A stretch of DNA of 64,000 nucleotides from Leptolyngbya sp. CCY15150 (GTDB lineage: Bacteria > Cyanobacteriota > Cyanobacteriia > RECH01). The notes under the pieces are model-generated. The model worked only from the letters and a program-made list of their open reading frames with translations. It did not search any database and had not been told where the DNA came from. A program made the position numbers and the translations under genes. Location of the stretch: positions 62,001 to 126,000 of the forward strand of contig NZ_JACSWB010000170.1 in assembly GCF_016888135.1 (NCBI RefSeq), written 5' to 3'. Below, one piece after another: positions 61,363 to 64,000 of this stretch (the first letter of the stretch is position 1; each line of letters begins with the position of its first letter).

Positions 61363-64000
61363 TAAGTAATAAACCTACGCCGCTAGAAATAGAAAGTGAA
61401 TTGCTACAGGCTTTATCAGCTGAAGATTTAGAGGCAAGCGTCTCCGTCAAAGAATCGTCGTTAGGATGGCTGACAATTCAAGTAACTACAAATGCGTTTG
61501 AAGGAAAGCCTCAAATAGAACGCGAAGAGAAAGTAGACACTATACTTGATTTAGTTAATCTGAATCTTGGTCAGTATCCCATTGCTAGCTATAATCTGCT
61601 AACCCCAAAGGAACTCGAAGACGAGCCATCTGTTAGTATTCGGTTACCTCTTTGGTCTGACATTTTAGATGCGCCGGATCTACAGCAGGAAGTTGGCATC
61701 GATAAAGACGTGCCAGACCGTCCCCAAATCGTTACTTTTTACTCTTTCAAAGGCGGAGTTGGTCGCTCTACAGCTTTAGGACTAGTAGGAATTTTATTAG
61801 CTCAAAGAAATCGCAGAGTGGTGATCATTGATTTTGATCTTGAAGCACCTGGCATTTCAGTTCTACTTCAGCCAGACTCTTTGGATGAACAGAAATATGG
61901 TGTTCTAGACTATATATATCAACGTTTTCTGACCCCAGAAGAAAATGTCCCTTTAATTGAAGACTGTATTCGTCAGGTTGAATTAGCTAGTCGCGGTGAA
62001 CTTTTCCTGGTTTCAGCTGGCGATTATGATGAAAACTATGTACACAAATTGGCTGAGTTAGATCGTAGAGCTTGGCAATCTTTTTATAAAAGGCAGGTGA
62101 ATCCAGTAAAACAACTATTGGATGACATCAAAAACTACATAGACCCTGACGTTATTTTGATTGATGCTCGACCTGGTTTCAATGATACAGGAGCAGTTGC
62201 TCTGTTGGATTTGGCAGATACTGGGATAGTGTGCTTTTCACCAACTGATCAAAGCTTCGATGGATTACGTTGGGTAATAAAAGCTGCTAGAAAACAATCC
62301 AAATATCGAGGCAAGCCTGATCTTCGTTTTCTGCTGACACCAATGCCTGCTCTTCCCGAAGATCAACTGAGCAGTTGGATCTCTAAAGCTGAAGATTGGA
62401 TAACTGATCATTGGGGTTTGCCTGGTGACATTAATGTTGGAGAACTCTACTATAAAATTCTCTACAATCCTGGTATCGCTGTTCTACCAAACTTGATTGG
62501 AGCGCAAGCAAGTCTTACTAGTGATTATTTGCCAATTGCAGATGCTATTGACGCAAGCTTACCAGAGCCAAGAAATTTGGAACCTCCAATAGTTGCTGGC
62601 AATCGAGAATTAATTCTTGAAGAATTAACATTTATTGCATCCACAGCACAAGAGCTTCAAGCAGAGCATATACCAACAATCTTTCAACGTACAGGAGACT
62701 TCCCTAAATTTCTTCGTGATCGCACCTGGTTAATTAGAGGTGCTAAGGGAACCGGTAAAAGTATTTTGTTTAGGCTCTTCGTTGAGCGCCCTAATGAAGC
62801 ACGAGAACTTTCAAATGATGAATTCGGCTTAAATGATCATATTTTTATGGCGGGCCATGGTCAGTCGAGATTAGGGAGCTCAATTTTAGATAGTCAAAAT
62901 CTTGCTAGCTATGAACAAGCAGTTGGCGAAAGTTCTTGGGATGTTTTTTGGTTGAATTATGCTCTTTTACAGCTTTGTATTAATTGTCCAGACTTGCTTG
63001 ATATTACTCAAATAGATGATGACCTAATACGTTTTAGCAATCAAGAACAACTTACTCAGTCTGCTATTATCTCTTGGTTTGTTCGACGGACTCAGTCTCC
63101 ACTTTCAGTTCCACAAGCCATTGACGATTTAAGAATTATTGACCTCTGGCTAAACGAACACAATAAGTATGTATGGCTTTTATATGATGAACTTGATGTA
63201 GGGTTTGGATCTGGTGCAGAGAGCTACGAGCGCCGAAGACGGGCACTCGAAGCTCTTTTAGCATGGTGGTTAGAGAGCGGGACAGCTTTGAAGCGCATTT
63301 CTCCGAAGATATTTTTGAGAGAAGATATCTGGAGCAATCTTAATTTTGTGAATAAAGGCCATTATGCAGGTCGATCACTTCAACTCAAGTGGGAAGAGTC
63401 TGATTTGTGGAAGCTTGTCCTACGTCAGTCACTACAAAGTTCTTCAAGCCTGAGCTGTACTTTAGAACAAGATTTAGGTTTAACATTAGAAAGACTTGAA
63501 ATAGCTAGTCTGGATCAGTTGCGAAAAGGCCTTTATCCACTTTGGGGAGAGCGCATGGGAAGTGGGAAAAAAGCCTATACATATAATTGGGTGCGTACAC
63601 GCATCTCCGACACTAATGAAAACTGCTTTCCTCGGAGCTTAATCTTATTACTTCAAGAAGCAGTAAACAGGGAATCAAGTTTTTCCACACAGTATAGTCC
63701 TGAAATTGTTTTGCGCCCAAAATCTCTCATTGAGGCTTTTCCTTATGTTTCAGAACAAAGAGTTGATGAAGTACGTAATGAATATCCAGAACTTCGCGAT
63801 TTTCTAAGCAGAATGCGCGATGAGAGATCTCCTATCGACGAAACGAGGTTGGCCGAAATTTTGAGTGTGTCAGGAGGCGAGTTATCTCTTCTGATCAAAG
63901 ATATGGTGGAAGCTGGGATTTTGAAGGAACGTTCTCGTCCCAGGGATCCGCCTCCTAGAGTTTATGCAGTTGCTGAACTCTATCTATACGGTCTAAGCAT
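61359..64000 (+). CDS. Large two-P-loop ATPase with variant KGGVGRS motif (3' end outside window)
   Basis: 880 codons, open to the window end. Residues 1-120 are a unique alpha-beta region. A ParA/MinD-like ATPase follows with deviant Walker A FYSFKGGVGRSTALGL (Lys131), IDFDLEAPGIS at about 157 and IDARPGFNDTG. A second, classical P-loop RGAKGTGKSILF lies at 460-471, with VWLLYDELDVGFG (about 604-616) as Walker B. The last visible part (LAEILSVSGGELSLLIKDMV) is winged-helix-like. The KGGVGR variant is known as a separate ATPase group in accessory islands. Coupled to the upstream HEPN gene. Function in defence is inferred. Confidence 0.85.
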   Translation, partial: MISNKPTPLEIESELLQALSAEDLEASVSVKESSLGWLTIQVTTNAFEGKPQIEREEKVDTILDLVNLNLGQYPIASYNLLTPKELEDEPSVSIRLPLWSDILDAPDLQQEVGIDKDVPDRPQIVTFYSFKGGVGRSTALGLVGILLAQRNRRVVIIDFDLEAPGISVLLQPDSLDEQKYGVLDYIYQRFLTPEENVPLIEDCIRQVELASRGELFLVSAGDYDENYVHKLAELDRRAWQSFYKRQVNPVKQLLDDIKNYIDPDVILIDARPGFNDTGAVALLDLADTGIVCFSPTDQSFDGLRWVIKAARKQSKYRGKPDLRFLLTPMPALPEDQLSSWISKAEDWITDHWGLPGDINVGELYYKILYNPGIAVLPNLIGAQASLTSDYLPIADAIDASLPEPRNLEPPIVAGNRELILEELTFIASTAQELQAEHIPTIFQRTGDFPKFLRDRTWLIRGAKGTGKSILFRLFVERPNEARELSNDEFGLNDHIFMAGHGQSRLGSSILDSQNLASYEQAVGESSWDVFWLNYALLQLCINCPDLLDITQIDDDLIRFSNQEQLTQSAIISWFVRRTQSPLSVPQAIDDLRIIDLWLNEHNKYVWLLYDELDVGFGSGAESYERRRRALEALLAWWLESGTALKRISPKIFLREDIWSNLNFVNKGHYAGRSLQLKWEESDLWKLVLRQSLQSSSSLSCTLEQDLGLTLERLEIASLDQLRKGLYPLWGERMGSGKKAYTYNWVRTRISDTNENCFPRSLILLLQEAVNRESSFSTQYSPEIVLRPKSLIEAFPYVSEQRVDEVRNEYPELRDFLSRMRDERSPIDETRLAEILSVSGGELSLLIKDMVEAGILKERSRPRDPPPRVYAVAELYLYGLS

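Larger units (their letters stand above)
53329..64000 (+). mobile_element. Integrative element at tRNA-Gly (right end outside window)
   Basis: Order of modules: integrase, CI-like repressor (leftward), Ner-like HTH, excisionase-like gene, primase/DUF3987 protein, heptamer cluster, decayed toxin-antitoxin genes, HEPN-like gene and large ATPase. There are no capsid, portal or tail genes, so a phage-satellite or small integrative element is more likely than a prophage. No second copy of the tRNA 3' end was found up to 64000, so the right boundary is not determined and the last genes could belong to a flanking island. Confidence 0.7.

Overview
The window is chromosomal DNA from a cyanobacterium. 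The palindrome GCGATCGC (HIP1) occurs throughout, and the gene content is typical of the phylum: a FutA-type iron-binding protein, a CrtD-like carotenoid desaturase, a cyanobacterial TIGR03943/permease pair, and small conserved cyanobacterial proteins. The mix resembles Leptolyngbya- or Phormidium-like filamentous lineages, but genus cannot be settled from sequence reading alone.

Layout. Positions 1-15000 hold mostly housekeeping genes: the start of a SpoIID/LytB-like protein, a HerA-type ATPase, an iron-uptake lipoprotein behind a Fur-box-like palindrome, crtD, an M16 peptidase followed directly by a fructosamine-kinase-family protein, the SRP RNA, trpD, a DegT aminotransferase, a large membrane protein and a response regulator/histidine kinase pair. 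Positions 15000-21700 are an accessory patch of small genes (a ParDE-like pair, a HicA-like/HTH pair, a second copy of the HTH gene, a frameshifted gene, a pRiA4b ORF-3 protein) separated by recurring intergenic blocks. Next come a secreted multidomain nuclease with an RTX-like tail (21760-25326) and a conflict-type locus: a NACHT NTPase whose C-terminal part is a run of 52 hexanucleotides, divergent from a small TRADD-N-associated membrane protein.

Positions 29500-53300 are again mostly core: tRNA-Val, TIGR03943 plus permease, fabG, a MerR-thioredoxin-permease set, mreBCD, a pilin-like protein, an ExbB/ExbD pair, lysS, an ABC-2 permease, a helical-repeat/TPR protein of unknown role, tRNA-Met, a DUF2993 protein, an L,D-transpeptidase and an HD hydrolase. 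Three copies of a 107-123 bp MITE-like repeat lie here; two of them provide the stop codon of the gene they abut.

From tRNA-Gly(CCC) at 53257 to the end of the window runs an integrated element: tyrosine integrase, CI-like repressor, divergent Ner-like HTH, excisionase-like protein, a primase/DUF3987 replication protein, a dense cluster of inverted and direct GGTAGAC heptamers (candidate origin), decayed toxin-antitoxin genes, and finally a HEPN-like gene overlapping a large two-P-loop ATPase with a variant KGGVGRS motif. The last pair is the best candidate for a little-described defence system; its 3' end lies outside the window.
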